35,876 nt of DNA from Hydrogenovibrio sp. UBA654 (GCA_002299585.1 DBOE01000004.1:1-35876); one strand, 5' to 3'. Shown: positions 16,947 to 25,720, numbered from the stretch's first letter. A program made the numbers and translations. The notes: generated by a model from the letters alone, not told the origin.

Positions 16947-18314
16947 TTAATTACTGTAAATAATGCTTGGCAACCAAGTTGCTAAATTAGGGTAAATTGC
17001 CAAAACTATTAATACAAATATTTGGATAGCTATATAGGGAACAACGCCCTTATACAAATCTGTAGTTTTAATCTCTGGTGCTACACCCTTCAAATAAAAC
17101 AATGCAAATCCAAAGGGGGGGGTTAAAAATGCAGTTTGTAAATTAATCGCAATCATAATTCCTAACCAAATCGGATCAACGCCCATCATTAATAATACTG
17201 GAGCAACTACTGGAACTATTACATAGGTTATCTCAATAAAGTCTAAGAAAAACCCTAGCACAAACATCAGCACCATTACTATTAATACTGCACTAAACAC
17301 CCCCCCTGGTAGGTCAGATAATAATTCATGTATTAATTCATCTCCGCCTAAACCACGAAAAGTAAGCGAGAAAAATATAGCCCCAATAAAAATTAAAAAA
17401 ATCATACTAGTTACTTTTAGACTATTTTGCATTACACTTTGCAAAACTTTTAAGCTTAATCTATTTTTAATAAAGGCTAAAATTAAAGCTCCTATTGCCC
17501 CCAAAGAAGCTGCTTCTGTAGGGGTAGCAAAACCTGCTAATATTGAACCTAAAACTAAACCTATTAAAGCTAAGGGAGGGATTAAACTAGACAACAGCCT
17601 GACCCATGATATTTTTTGTGCAAAGTTAAAGGATTTTGGAGCTGATTCTGGTTTAAATATTGCCATGGCATACACATACAACATATACAGGACTACTAAT
17701 AGCATTGCTGGAAATAATGCTCCAATAAATAAATCGCCAACGGCTAGAGTTTCTGGCGAAAATATTCCTTGGTTAAGTTGGGCTTGTTGATAAGCGGACG
17801 ATAAAACATCTCCCAATAATATCAACACAATTGAGGGTGGAATTATTTGCCCCAAAGTTCCTGATGCGCAGATAGTGCCTGTTGCCAGCTTTGGGCAATA
17901 ACCTTGCTTGAGCATGGTAGGTAAAGCAATTAGCCCCATAGTTACCACTGTTGCGCCCACTATCCCTGTGCTAGCTGCTAACAATGCACCCACCAAAATT
18001 ACTGAGATACCTAAACCACCACGAAAACCGCGCATTAATTGATCCATGGTTTCTAATAATTGCTCGGCAATTTTTGACTGTTCTAGCATTATGCCCATAA
18101 ACACAAATAAAGGCACTGCCATCAAGGTAGTATTATTCATTAAACCAAATATACGGCTAGGTACATTTTGCAAGAATGACATATCAAATACACCAAGCAT
18201 AGCGGCAATTAAGGCAAAAGATAGAGATGCCCCTGCTAAGGTTAAGGCTACAGGAAAGCCAAGCATTAAGAATAAAAACACCATTACAAAAAGTAATAAA
18301 GCTAAATATTCCAT
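16947..18314 (-). CDS. dctM: TRAP transporter large permease subunit (DctM-type)
   Basis: DctM is the 12-segment membrane subunit that drives sodium-coupled uptake of organic acids or related solutes in TRAP systems. The 455 aa are the usual length. Motifs are LMLGFPVALTLAGASL, SLRGLG-like FRGLGGDEL, VGATVVTMGLIALPTML, SGTLGQIIPPSIVLILLGD, FATPTEAASLGAIGALI, and LTPPFGFALFYLKGVAPE. The ATG overlaps the dctQ stop by one base (TAATG). Two homopolymers occur in it: G8 at 17115-17122, coding for part of TPPFG, and C7 at 17300-17306, coding for glycines. The substrate-binding protein DctP is not in the window. Confidence 0.93.
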   Translation of the reverse strand: MEYLALLLFVMVFLFLMLGFPVALTLAGASLSFALIAAMLGVFDMSFLQNVPSRIFGLMNNTTLMAVPLFVFMGIMLEQSKIAEQLLETMDQLMRGFRGGLGISVILVGALLAASTGIVGATVVTMGLIALPTMLKQGYCPKLATGTICASGTLGQIIPPSIVLILLGDVLSSAYQQAQLNQGIFSPETLAVGDLFIGALFPAMLLVVLYMLYVYAMAIFKPESAPKSFNFAQKISWVRLLSSLIPPLALIGLVLGSILAGFATPTEAASLGAIGALILAFIKNRLSLKVLQSVMQNSLKVTSMIFLIFIGAIFFSLTFRGLGGDELIHELLSDLPGGVFSAVLIVMVLMFVLGFFLDFIEITYVIVPVVAPVLLMMGVDPIWLGIMIAINLQTAFLTPPFGFALFYLKGVAPEIKTTDLYKGVVPYIAIQIFVLIVLAIYPNLATWLPSIIYSN

Positions 18315-18835
18315 TATTTATATTCTTTTATTTTTAATGCTGAAGTAATTAGCAGGGATACTGACTGTAAACCGAGTAGAAATGTCATTATTAAAATAAC
18401 TGTTTTTAGTAAATAAACATAAGCTAAGCCTCCTGCTTCGGCAGAAGATTCATGTATTTTCCAACTTAATGCTACATAATCCCAGCTAGACCAAGCAATA
18501 AAAATTATCACAGGTAAGGCAAAAAACAAACTCCCAAAAAGGTCAATCCAAGCCTGTCTAGATATAGTCATCTGCCCATAAAACACATCAATCCGTACAT
18601 GTTCATTTTGCTGTAATGTATAGGCAAAGCCTAGCATAAAAACTGCTGCATGGTTGTATAAAGCAACTTCTTGCAAGGCGATAGATCCGGCATCAAAGCC
18701 ATACCTTGAAACTACAATTAAGGCAGAAATAACCACTAAAGAAAGCAAACCCCAGGCAATTATTTTGCCAAAGTATTGTTGAAGTTTATCCTGTTTTAAA
18801 ACAAAGCCATTAAGTAAATCAATATAATTATTCAT
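18314..18835 (-). CDS. dctQ: TRAP transporter small permease subunit (DctQ-type)
   Basis: The 173-aa protein has four hydrophobic segments and the family's pattern: GKIIAWGLLSLVVISALIVV, then QEVALYNHAAVFMLGFAYTL followed by QQNEHVRIDVFY, a DctQ hallmark, and VLAFSLG-like LKTVILIMTFLLGLQSVSLL at the end. It pairs with DctM to form the membrane part of a TRAP transporter. The start is at 18835; its stop is shared with the dctM start. The upstream neighbour is folM, not a dctP gene, so the periplasmic receptor must be encoded elsewhere or outside the window. Confidence 0.9.
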   Translation of the reverse strand: MNNYIDLLNGFVLKQDKLQQYFGKIIAWGLLSLVVISALIVVSRYGFDAGSIALQEVALYNHAAVFMLGFAYTLQQNEHVRIDVFYGQMTISRQAWIDLFGSLFFALPVIIFIAWSSWDYVALSWKIHESSAEAGGLAYVYLLKTVILIMTFLLGLQSVSLLITSALKIKEYK

Positions 18836-18877
18836 TTCGCTATTTTACACATTAAACATCTAATTAAAATTAAAACT

Positions 18878-19570
18878 TTAAATATGCCCTAGTTCTATAT
18901 TAGAGCCAGTAGAATTTGGGCTTTTCAATAAAAACTCAACTGCATTTAAGATAGTTTGTTCCGTAGGCTCAATAGGAATTGCCAGTTTTTGTAATCTTTG
19001 TTTTTTATATTCAATAGAATCATGTTTATTAAACACAACTAGCCCTGGAGAGATGGTGTTTACCTTTATATTAGGGGCAAGTTTTTTAGCAAAACTATCC
19101 ATCATGGTTTTTAAAGCGGCTTTGGTACTTAAGTAGGCAGCAAAATCTTTATGCCCTGCTTTAATTTTACTATCTGCTATGGCAATTACATTTGCTCTGC
19201 CTTGGCATGCCTTTAGTTCTTCGACCAATTGCATGGTTATTTGATAAGGTACCAGTTGGTGTAGTGCGACCATTTCTTTAAATAAATTATTATCAATATC
19301 ACTGTCTTTTAACCAAACAGATGCATTATGTATCAGTAATTTTATTGAGGTTACTTGTTTTTTGATCTCTATTAAAAACTTACCTACCTGCTGTTCATTA
19401 GTAAAATCAACTTTAAATCCTACCGCACCCTGCTTAATTAATTCTCTAACTTCAGCCCTTGGTGTTTTATAAGTAAAGAAAACTTGCTCGCCCTGCTTTA
19501 AAAAATGTTTGGCTAAAAACAACCCAACTCTCTGCCCTGCCCCAGTTATTAATATCGAATTTTCTATCAA
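18878..19570 (-). CDS. folM: Dihydromonapterin/dihydrofolate reductase-like SDR
   Basis: This is a 230-aa short-chain dehydrogenase. The start ILITGAGQRVGLFLAKHFL is the variant Rossmann motif with GQRVG seen in FolM/pteridine reductases rather than the usual TGxxxGIG. LLIHNASVWLKD and AAYLSTKAALKTMMDSFAKK supply the NASxW and Tyr-x3-Lys catalytic elements, and INTISPGLV-like VNTISPGLVVF follows. FolM reduces dihydromonapterin and, weakly, dihydrofolate with NADPH. The nearby folE2 supports a pterin role. It is divergent from the Mqo-like gene with an 80-base gap. Confidence 0.78.
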   Translation of the reverse strand: MIENSILITGAGQRVGLFLAKHFLKQGEQVFFTYKTPRAEVRELIKQGAVGFKVDFTNEQQVGKFLIEIKKQVTSIKLLIHNASVWLKDSDIDNNLFKEMVALHQLVPYQITMQLVEELKACQGRANVIAIADSKIKAGHKDFAAYLSTKAALKTMMDSFAKKLAPNIKVNTISPGLVVFNKHDSIEYKKQRLQKLAIPIEPTEQTILNAVEFLLKSPNSTGSNIELGHI

Positions 19571-19649
19571 AATGTTTTCCTATAAAAACTAAATCGTATA
19601 ATCTTCAAACCTATATAATACCCGACTCATTCAAGAAAACGGATTTAAA

Positions 19650-20996
19650 ATGCAAAACAGGGACTATGATGTCATTATTATTGGGGCTGGCATAACTGGC
19701 ACAGCTTTAAGTTATGTGCTAGCAAAATATACTAGTGTAAAACGAGTTTGTATTTTGGAAAAATATGGCTCAATTGCTCCGCTTAATTCTAACGCCACTA
19801 GCAACAGCCAAACATTGCACTGTGGTGATATTGAAACTAACTACACCCTTAAAAAAGCCGTGCAAGTAAAACATACTGCAAACATGTTAGTAAACTATGC
19901 CAAACAAGTGTCTAACAATAACTTTCTATACAAGTTCCCTAAAATGATTTTAGCCGTCGGTGAGGATGAATGCGAAAGATTGGAAAAACGCCATGCAGAA
20001 TTTGCTAATGACTTCCCTTATATGCAGCTTTGGGATGCCGATAAAATAGCGGAAATAGAACCTACAGTAGCACTTAAAAATGGCAAGTCTCGCCCAGAAA
20101 AAATTATGGCAAGCGGCTGTGAAGATGAGTATTGTGCAGTAAATTATGGGCAACTTGCTCGTTCATTTATTGAAACCGCCCGTAATACTAATACCTCCAT
20201 AGATCTTAAACTTGATACTAAAGTAGAAAAAATCATACAACTAGAAGATGGCTATGAATGCCAAACTACTCAAGGCCGTTTTCGCTCTAAATTTATAGTA
20301 GTTTCTGCAGGAACTCATAGTTTATTGTTTGCCAATCAGTTGGATTATGGCATGGATTTATCTATCTTACCTATGGCAGGTAGCTTTTATTTTATCCCCA
20401 ACTCATTAAATGGCAAAGTTTATACCATGCAAAACGATAAACTACCTTTTGCCGCTTTACATGGTGATCCAGATTTAACTGAACCAAGCAAAACTAGACT
20501 TGGTCCAACTGCTCTAATGATGCCAAAGCTAGAAAGATATACTGGCGGTACTTATCTCGATTTTTGGCTGAGCTTAAAACTTGATGGCAAGGTATTAAAA
20601 GTATTTTGGACTTTGATAAAAGACAGCACTATTCGTAATTATATTTTTCGCAATTTTTTATTTGAAATCCCTTGGTTAAATAAAAAACTATTTGTAAAAG
20701 ATGCTCAAAAAATAATACCCGATTTAACCGCTAAAGATCTAACCTACGCTGAAGGTTATGGTGGAATTCGCCCACAAATAATTGACAAAACCAGCCTAGA
20801 ACTTAAACTAGGTGAAGCCAGCATAGTGCCTGAAAATGATAATATTATTTTTAACATAACTCCATCACCAGGGGCAACTACTTGCCTGGGTAATGCTTAT
20901 AGAGATGCAAAAATAATTTGTGAAAAACTTAATATTAAATTTAAACAAGAAGAGTTTATTGCTAATTTATTAAATGGCAAAAACTTAGGCAATTAA
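19650..20996 (+). CDS. mqo: Malate:quinone oxidoreductase-like FAD enzyme
   Basis: The 448-aa protein starts with a Rossmann FAD motif, YDVIIIGAGITGTALSYVL, followed by VCILEKYGSIAPLNSNATSN and SQTLHCGDIETNY. Central parts include YAKQ...FLYKFPKMILAVG and IAEIEPTVALKN; MAGSFYFIP, RLGPTALMMPKLERYTGGTY and EGYGGIRPQIIDKT complete the pattern. The GPTA-x4-PKLERY segment is characteristic of Mqo proteins of the shorter type (about 450 aa). The enzyme would oxidise malate to oxaloacetate and pass electrons to quinone at the membrane. L-2-hydroxyglutarate oxidase-like proteins share the fold, so substrate is not fully certain. No signal peptide or membrane helix is seen. Confidence 0.75.
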   Translation: MQNRDYDVIIIGAGITGTALSYVLAKYTSVKRVCILEKYGSIAPLNSNATSNSQTLHCGDIETNYTLKKAVQVKHTANMLVNYAKQVSNNNFLYKFPKMILAVGEDECERLEKRHAEFANDFPYMQLWDADKIAEIEPTVALKNGKSRPEKIMASGCEDEYCAVNYGQLARSFIETARNTNTSIDLKLDTKVEKIIQLEDGYECQTTQGRFRSKFIVVSAGTHSLLFANQLDYGMDLSILPMAGSFYFIPNSLNGKVYTMQNDKLPFAALHGDPDLTEPSKTRLGPTALMMPKLERYTGGTYLDFWLSLKLDGKVLKVFWTLIKDSTIRNYIFRNFLFEIPWLNKKLFVKDAQKIIPDLTAKDLTYAEGYGGIRPQIIDKTSLELKLGEASIVPENDNIIFNITPSPGATTCLGNAYRDAKIICEKLNIKFKQEEFIANLLNGKNLGN

Positions 20997-21044
20997 AGAT
21001 ATGCTATAATCCGCTCTTAAACATTAATAACCGAAGGAATTTGC

Positions 21045-21998
21045 ATGCCTTATAAAAACATGCCCGACATCGCGTGTCACCCTTATAAAACACCGCAAGA
21101 AAAGCTAAACTGGGTAGGAATGTCCGGCATAGAACTGCCTATCCTTGTGCAAAACAATAAACAAGAAAAAATTACTCTTTCTGCAAAAGCTCAAGTTTTC
21201 GTTAGCTTAGATGATCCTTTAAGTAAAGGCATTCACATGTCTCGCTTATATCTTCTGCTAAATGAAATGAGTATTAAAGAAGTAATTTCACCAATACATA
21301 TTAATAATATTCTGGATGATTTTTTATCCTCTCACCAAGGGCTTAGTGATAGTGCCATGGTTGAGTTTAGCTTTAACTATTATGAAAGCAGAAAATCATT
21401 AAAATCAGATAATGCGGGCTGGAAATATTATCAAACAACTGTCCGTGGTGAATTAAAAGCTGGTAAGTTTGAGTGTGAAGTTAGTATTAGCGTTCCATAT
21501 TCATCAACCTGCCCTTGTTCTGCAGCCTTATCTCGCCAACTTATTCAAGAAGCCTTTAAAAAACAATTTGCAAGCAAAAACTTGAGTGTTGATGACATAG
21601 TAAATTGGTTAGGCACACCCGCAGGCATAAATGCCACACCACATAGCCAACGCTCTTATGCACAAGTAAAAGTTAAACTTGGTAGACGGCAAAAACTAGA
21701 TATATCAAAAATAATTAGCCAAATTGAAGGTGCTATTCAAACCCCGGTACAAGCCACAGTTAAACGCGAAGACGAGCAAGAGTTTGCTCGCCTAAACGCA
21801 TCTAACCTAATGTTCTGTGAAGACGCTGGTAGAAGATTACAAACTAAGCTTAATAGTTGCAATGAATACTTAGATTATTGGGTAAGAATTAACCACCTAG
21901 AAAGCTTACATCCACATGATGCAGTGGCAATAGTAATAAAAGGTGTAGATAAGGGTTATACTGACGAACCAAATTATATGGATCCATTTATCCATTAA
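21045..21998 (+). CDS. folE2: GTP cyclohydrolase, FolE2 type
   Basis: FolE2 makes dihydroneopterin triphosphate from GTP, the entry to folate, and unlike FolE works with metals other than zinc. The 317-aa protein begins MPYKNMPDIACHPYKTPQEK and contains LDDPLSKGIHMSRLYLLLNE, YSSTCPCSAALSRQLIQEAF with the conserved Cys (about C156/C158), TPHSQRSYAQVKVKLG, VQATVKREDEQEFARLN, and LMFCEDAGRRLQ. GAAGGA stands well placed before the ATG. folM lies 1.5 kb away on the other strand, so pterin genes cluster loosely here. FolE2 use may reflect zinc limitation, but no regulatory site is evident. Confidence 0.93.
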   Translation: MPYKNMPDIACHPYKTPQEKLNWVGMSGIELPILVQNNKQEKITLSAKAQVFVSLDDPLSKGIHMSRLYLLLNEMSIKEVISPIHINNILDDFLSSHQGLSDSAMVEFSFNYYESRKSLKSDNAGWKYYQTTVRGELKAGKFECEVSISVPYSSTCPCSAALSRQLIQEAFKKQFASKNLSVDDIVNWLGTPAGINATPHSQRSYAQVKVKLGRRQKLDISKIISQIEGAIQTPVQATVKREDEQEFARLNASNLMFCEDAGRRLQTKLNSCNEYLDYWVRINHLESLHPHDAVAIVIKGVDKGYTDEPNYMDPFIH

Positions 21999-22288
21999 AA
22001 ACTCCAACAAAAATATCCGTTCAATTACTCCTTTGTAAAAAAATAAACTACTGTCATTCGTAACAATTCTTATTTCTCTAGTTTTATTACAAATACTTAT
22101 ATAACAACATTAACGCATTCTAATATTATATTTTTCTTCTAAAAAATATATCTATTGCCCACTACATTATTTTAATTGGCTATTTTTATCATATTTAGGT
22201 AAACCTTAATCCCAATGGGTTTTTTAAATATATTTTTAGCAAAAACGCCTATTAAAACATAACTTTTAAATAATAAGGAAATTGCAAA
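21999..22288. other. Long AT-rich intergenic region before fccA
   Basis: This 290-base gap is very AT-rich and shows no plausible ORF, RNA or strong hairpin. It presumably contains the fccAB promoter. The short hairpin CCCAATGGG followed by T6 near 22211-22225 is too weak to call a terminator. Confidence 0.4.
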
Positions 22289-22603
22289 ATGAATAAAATA
22301 AAAAAAATAGCATTAATTGCTACAATTAGTGCTATCCCTCTCACCTCAACCGCCGTAGGGTTTTCTGTAGCTGAATTAAACGCCACCACCTGCTTTTCAT
22401 GCCATGGGCCTGATGGACAACCAACAGGGTCAAGCATCGTACCTCTTTCTGTTTTCCCAGCTTCATATGTTTCAATGGCTCTTAAAGACATTAAAAATGG
22501 CAAACGCAAAGTGAGCATTATGGATCGCCATATTAAAGGCTACACAATTGACGAACTTGATGCGATTGCAAACTATATTGCTAGCTTGAATAAGAAAAAA
22601 TAG
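22289..22603 (+). CDS. fccA: Flavocytochrome c sulfide dehydrogenase, cytochrome subunit
   Basis: FccA is the small c-type cytochrome that accepts electrons from the FccB flavoprotein during periplasmic sulfide oxidation. The 104-aa precursor has a Sec signal peptide (IKKIALIATISAIPLTSTAV) and one heme site, CFSCH, at residues 35-39. The distal ligand is probably Met78 in VSIMDRHIKGYT. SIVPLSVFPASYVSMAL and YTIDELDAIANYIASL match single-heme FccA/cytochrome c subunits. AAGGAA precedes the ATG. It is followed after 11 bases by fccB. The call depends on that pairing, since monoheme cytochromes are otherwise hard to tell apart. Confidence 0.88.
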   Translation: MNKIKKIALIATISAIPLTSTAVGFSVAELNATTCFSCHGPDGQPTGSSIVPLSVFPASYVSMALKDIKNGKRKVSIMDRHIKGYTIDELDAIANYIASLNKKK

Positions 22604-22614
22604 AGGAAAATAAC

Positions 22615-23921
22615 ATGAATAAATTTAACCGTAGAAAAATGATTAAAACAACACTTTCATCTGCCATGGGGGTCTCCTCTATAGCTTCTTTAACCATACC
22701 AAGCACCGCACTTGCTAACAAAAAAAACCAAAGACGAATATAGTAGTAGTTGGTGGTGGCTTTGGAGGAACTACTTGTGCTAAGTACCTTAAGCGTTTTA
22801 GCAAAGGAGAATATGATGTTACCCTAATTGAACCCAAAAAAGAATACATAACCTGCCCTGGAAGCAATTGGTACTTAGCAGGTCTAGTAGATATTAAAAC
22901 TATCACTCATAATTATGACTCATTAAAGAAAATACATGGAGTTAAGGTTATCCATGACACGGTAACAGAAGTTAATGCTCCAAAAAAAAGCATAGTCCTT
23001 AAGTCAGGCAAAAATTTAAGTTATGATCGCCTTGTAATGTCCCCAGGTATTGACTTTAACTATGATTTAATAGAGGGTTATAGCGAAAAAGATATTAATA
23101 CCATTCCTCACGCATATCAAGCAGGCCCGCAAACCGAACTACTTTATAAACAGTTAAGAGAAATGAAAGATGGTGGAACTTTCATTATGGTTGCCCCACC
23201 GAACCCTTTCCGCTGCCCTCCTGGGCCTTATGAACGGGTGAGTATGATTGCAGAATACTTTAAAAAACATAAACCTAATTCAAGAATCATGATTTTTGAT
23301 GCCAAAGATAAATTTTCAAAACAAGGGCTATTCACAGAAGGCTGGGATGAACTCTATGGAAACATGATTGAATGGATTCCAAAGTCCTCTGGTGGACTGG
23401 TTACTAGAGTTAATGTTGCTGCTAAATCTGTTCACACCGATTTTTATGATGAGAAAGCTGATGTTCTTAATATTATTCCTGCTCAAAAAGCAGCCAATCT
23501 AGCTTTTAAAGCGGGGCTAACCGATGAATCAGGTTGGTGCCCAATAAACCAACACACCTTTGAATCAAGCATTCATAGTAGCATTCATGTGATTGGAGAT
23601 GCCTCTATATCAGGTACAATGCCTAAATCTGGCCATTCATCTTCTAGCCAAGCTAAAATGTGTGCGGCGGCAATAGTATCGTTAGAAAAAGGCTGGAGTA
23701 TGCCAAGCACTAAAAATGTAAATACTTGTTATAGCCTTGTTGGAGATTCTTACGGAATTTCTGTTGCTGCCGTTTATGAAATGCGCAATGGGCAGATAAA
23801 ACCGGTGGAGGGTGCTGGTGGTGTAAGCCCTAAAGAAGCAAGCCCTGCATTTAGGTCTCAAGAAGCCTTATACGCTCGTGGTTGGTATAAAAGTATCACT
23901 AGCGACATTTGGCACAGTTAA
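22615..23921 (+). pseudogene. fccB: Flavocytochrome c sulfide dehydrogenase, flavoprotein subunit, frameshifted
   Basis: FccB oxidises sulfide at a FAD with a redox-active cysteine pair. From the ATG at 22615 (GAGGAAAA upstream) a twin-arginine signal NRRKMIKTTLSSAMG leads to cleavage after ALA, but the frame then stops at a TAG 22738-22740. Adding one base (or removing two) in the A8 run at 22720-22727 restores NIVVVGGGFGGTTCAKYLKR, the FAD motif, and the frame stays open to 23921, for about 435 aa, the normal size. Conserved elements are YITCPGSNWYLAG, MSPGIDFNYD, APPNPFRCPPGPYERVSM, and HVIGDASISGTMPKSGHSSS. The body shows no other decay. A living sulfur oxidiser would need this enzyme, so slippage rescue, phase variation or sequencing error are all plausible; pseudogene status is provisional. 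Confidence 0.85.
22720..22727 (+). repeat. A8 frameshift site in fccB
   Basis: Eight As immediately after the predicted Tat cleavage site. As written the frame ends eleven bases later at TAG; nine or six As join the signal peptide to the FAD domain. Confidence 0.8.
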
Positions 23922-23944
23922 AGAGACACTGAATAAGAACTTTC

Positions 23945-23975
23945 AAAGAGGGGAAACCTCCCCTCTTTATTTTTT
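23945..23975 (+). terminator. Rho-independent terminator after fccB
   Basis: AAAGAGGGGA and TCCCCTCTTT form a ten-pair stem with a four-base loop, followed by a T-rich tail (ATTTTTT). It lies 24 bases after the fccB stop on the plus strand. A C8 homopolymer (23977-23984) follows directly. Confidence 0.9.
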
Positions 23976-24157
23976 ACCCCCCCCTAACACAAGATTACAA
24001 AAGCTAATAAATATTTTATTAAAAAAAATTCTTTGGAATAAAACTTACCTATCTACTCTCTATATATACTAGCAAGAACAACAAACAATTTTAAACCTCT
24101 ATGCTTTGAAATCAAAATAACCAAATTAATAACTGATTAATAACAAAAGGAAAGACC

Positions 24158-25144
24158 ATGAATTTTAAACTAAAAACAACCGCTATCTTTTTTATTTTAG
24201 CAACTAACTTTATAACGGCATCTTGCTCTACTCAACAAAACTATGCTGAAAATGCTAATAAAAATTTTCTTACTGAACTAACCTATGTGACAGAGAAAAA
24301 AAGCAATTCAATACAAGCTTTCCCTGCACAAAAAACTTGGGCTGGTAACCCAAATATGCTATATAACGCACTTAGCCCAAATGGAAAAATATTGCTCGCA
24401 ACCAGCCCATCAGATAGCACCGTAACTGCATTTGACACTAAAACAGGCAAGCAAATAGCGGTAATTAAAGTAGAAAAAGCTCCCAAAGGTATTAAATTTT
24501 CACCAGATGGCAAGCTGGCTTATTCAAGTAACGAGGGGGCAAAAAGTCTTAGCGTGATTGATATAAAAACGCTTAAAGTTATCGACACAATCAAGGTAAC
24601 AGGAGCTCCACACAATGCCCGTTTTACCAATGACGGCAAAATTGCTTATGTTACTTTACAATCAGGAGAAGGCATTGGCATAATTGATACCGTAACACAA
24701 AAACAAGTTAGTGTTATCCCCACTCCAGGGATTATTGCCCCACATAATTTAGATCTTTCTAAAGATGAAAAAACTATCTATGTGCGTGATTTTATTCAAA
24801 ATATGGGGATATTAGATTTAACAACTAATAAAATAACCAAAATATTCAAGGTAGGTAAAAGCCACGGCGGGATTGATGTTGCCCCTAACGGCAAGTATGT
24901 TTCTACTGGAGCAATTCAGGATACTTTTATTAGTGTTATCGATACAAAAACACTACAGCAAACCAATATTGAAGTAGGTAATGGTCCACACGGAATTCGT
25001 AGTAGTGCGGATAGTAAATGGATTTATGTAACCATCACTAAAGATAACACCCTGGTGGTGGTCAATGCCAAAACCATGAAAGTAGTTAAAACCATCCCCG
25101 TTGGCAAGTTTCCATTTTGGGTAGCTTTACAAGGTAATTATTAA
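24158..25144 (+). CDS. YVTN-type beta-propeller lipoprotein
   Basis: The 328-aa protein has a lipoprotein signal with lipobox ITASC (Cys23) and then about seven beta-propeller blades. The repeating pattern is SPNGKILLATSPSDSTVTAF, SPDGKLAYSSNEGAKSLSVI, and TNDGKIAYVTLQSGEGIGII, typical of YncE/YVTN proteins of the surface or periplasm. Such propellers are usually binding or scaffold proteins; some occur beside metal-uptake or quinohemoprotein genes. Here it starts a plus-strand series leading to a DUF2946-like protein, a copper TonB receptor, SCO and PCu(A)C, so a role in copper handling is a reasonable inference. AAAGGAAAG precedes the ATG. I see no heme motif or enzyme signature. Confidence 0.8.
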   Translation: MNFKLKTTAIFFILATNFITASCSTQQNYAENANKNFLTELTYVTEKKSNSIQAFPAQKTWAGNPNMLYNALSPNGKILLATSPSDSTVTAFDTKTGKQIAVIKVEKAPKGIKFSPDGKLAYSSNEGAKSLSVIDIKTLKVIDTIKVTGAPHNARFTNDGKIAYVTLQSGEGIGIIDTVTQKQVSVIPTPGIIAPHNLDLSKDEKTIYVRDFIQNMGILDLTTNKITKIFKVGKSHGGIDVAPNGKYVSTGAIQDTFISVIDTKTLQQTNIEVGNGPHGIRSSADSKWIYVTITKDNTLVVVNAKTMKVVKTIPVGKFPFWVALQGNY

Positions 25145-25213
25145 TTTTTGGTTGTCATACTAAGTTATAATAAAGTTCATACTAGAAGGGCTTGGGCTAA
25201 AAACATAAAAATA

Positions 25214-25606
25214 ATGGATAATATTTTATCTACACAAGTTAACAAAAAACTAGCATGGTTGCTAGTGTCGTTGATCATATTGCAAAATCTATTGCCAGTA
25301 CAATCACACACCCAAATGGTAACCACTGATACTGGTCGTACAGTGTTAATGTGTACCCTAGATGGTCTGCAAGAAGTTAGCGTTAATGAAGATGGATTGT
25401 TTAGCGAACAACAGGTTCAACAACATAATATATTTTCAGCGGCTATTAATTTTTCAGAATTAATGTCCTCTGCTACTACGGTAGTTAAAGTCTTTCAAAT
25501 ACCTTCAATATTTATCCCTAGTTTAATTTTAGCTATTGTTAATACAGTTAATATAACTACTGATACTAAAAGCTTTCAGCTTATTCGAGCCCCCCCTTTT
25601 TCTTAA
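25214..25606 (+). CDS. DUF2946-like small membrane protein
   Basis: I chose the ATG at 25214 (130 aa, MDNILSTQVNKKLAWLLVSL), because the open frame before it starts at TTG and adds an atypical polar stretch. A hydrophobic segment (LAWLLVSLIILQNLLPVQSH) is followed by TGRTVLMCTLDGLQEV, a second hydrophobic stretch near IPSIFIPSLILAIVN, and the end IRAPPFS. The order of N-terminal helix, Cys-containing CT-x-DG motif and terminal R-x-PP recalls DUF2946 proteins, often found beside copper TonB receptors. The match is weak in detail. Its TAA stop lies inside the terminal repeat of a MITE-like element, so the original C-terminus may have been altered. A C7 run (25590-25596) encodes the final Pro-Pro. 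Confidence 0.5.
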   Translation: MDNILSTQVNKKLAWLLVSLIILQNLLPVQSHTQMVTTDTGRTVLMCTLDGLQEVSVNEDGLFSEQQVQQHNIFSAAINFSELMSSATTVVKVFQIPSIFIPSLILAIVNTVNITTDTKSFQLIRAPPFS

Positions 25607-25720
25607 GGAGCCTCTGCGTTATCCTTTTTTACAATAGCTAGCTATTATTGCAAAATGATGCCTTGACGCTATAAACTTGGCGTTGCCAGAAATTATGATA
25701 CTTAATCAGAGCCTCCTTAA
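25603..25720. mobile_element. 118-bp MITE-like inverted-repeat element
   Basis: The ends TTAAGGAGCCTCTG (25603-25616) and CAGAGCCTCCTTAA (25707-25720) are inverted repeats with a single mismatch. The 118-bp interior is AT-rich and codes for nothing. TTAA at both edges could be a target duplication. The end sequence GGAGCCTCTG resembles ends I associate with IS5-group elements, which would be the source of transposase; that is inference. Related ends occur at 27936-27949 and, less surely, 6356-6365. The left TTAA supplies the stop codon of the DUF2946-like gene. Confidence 0.6.

Noticed and set aside
22211..22225. Terminator after folE2
   Set aside because: The stem is only three G-C pairs (CCC/GGG), too weak even with the following Ts.
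23037..23921. A separate gene starting at the internal ATG of fccB
   Set aside because: The frame is open much further upstream through the FAD-binding motif to the A8 run, so MSPGIDF is an internal segment, not a start.
23984..24157. Copper-responsive operator before the YVTN lipoprotein gene
   Set aside because: No CueR- or CsoR-like dyad could be recognised in this AT-rich gap.
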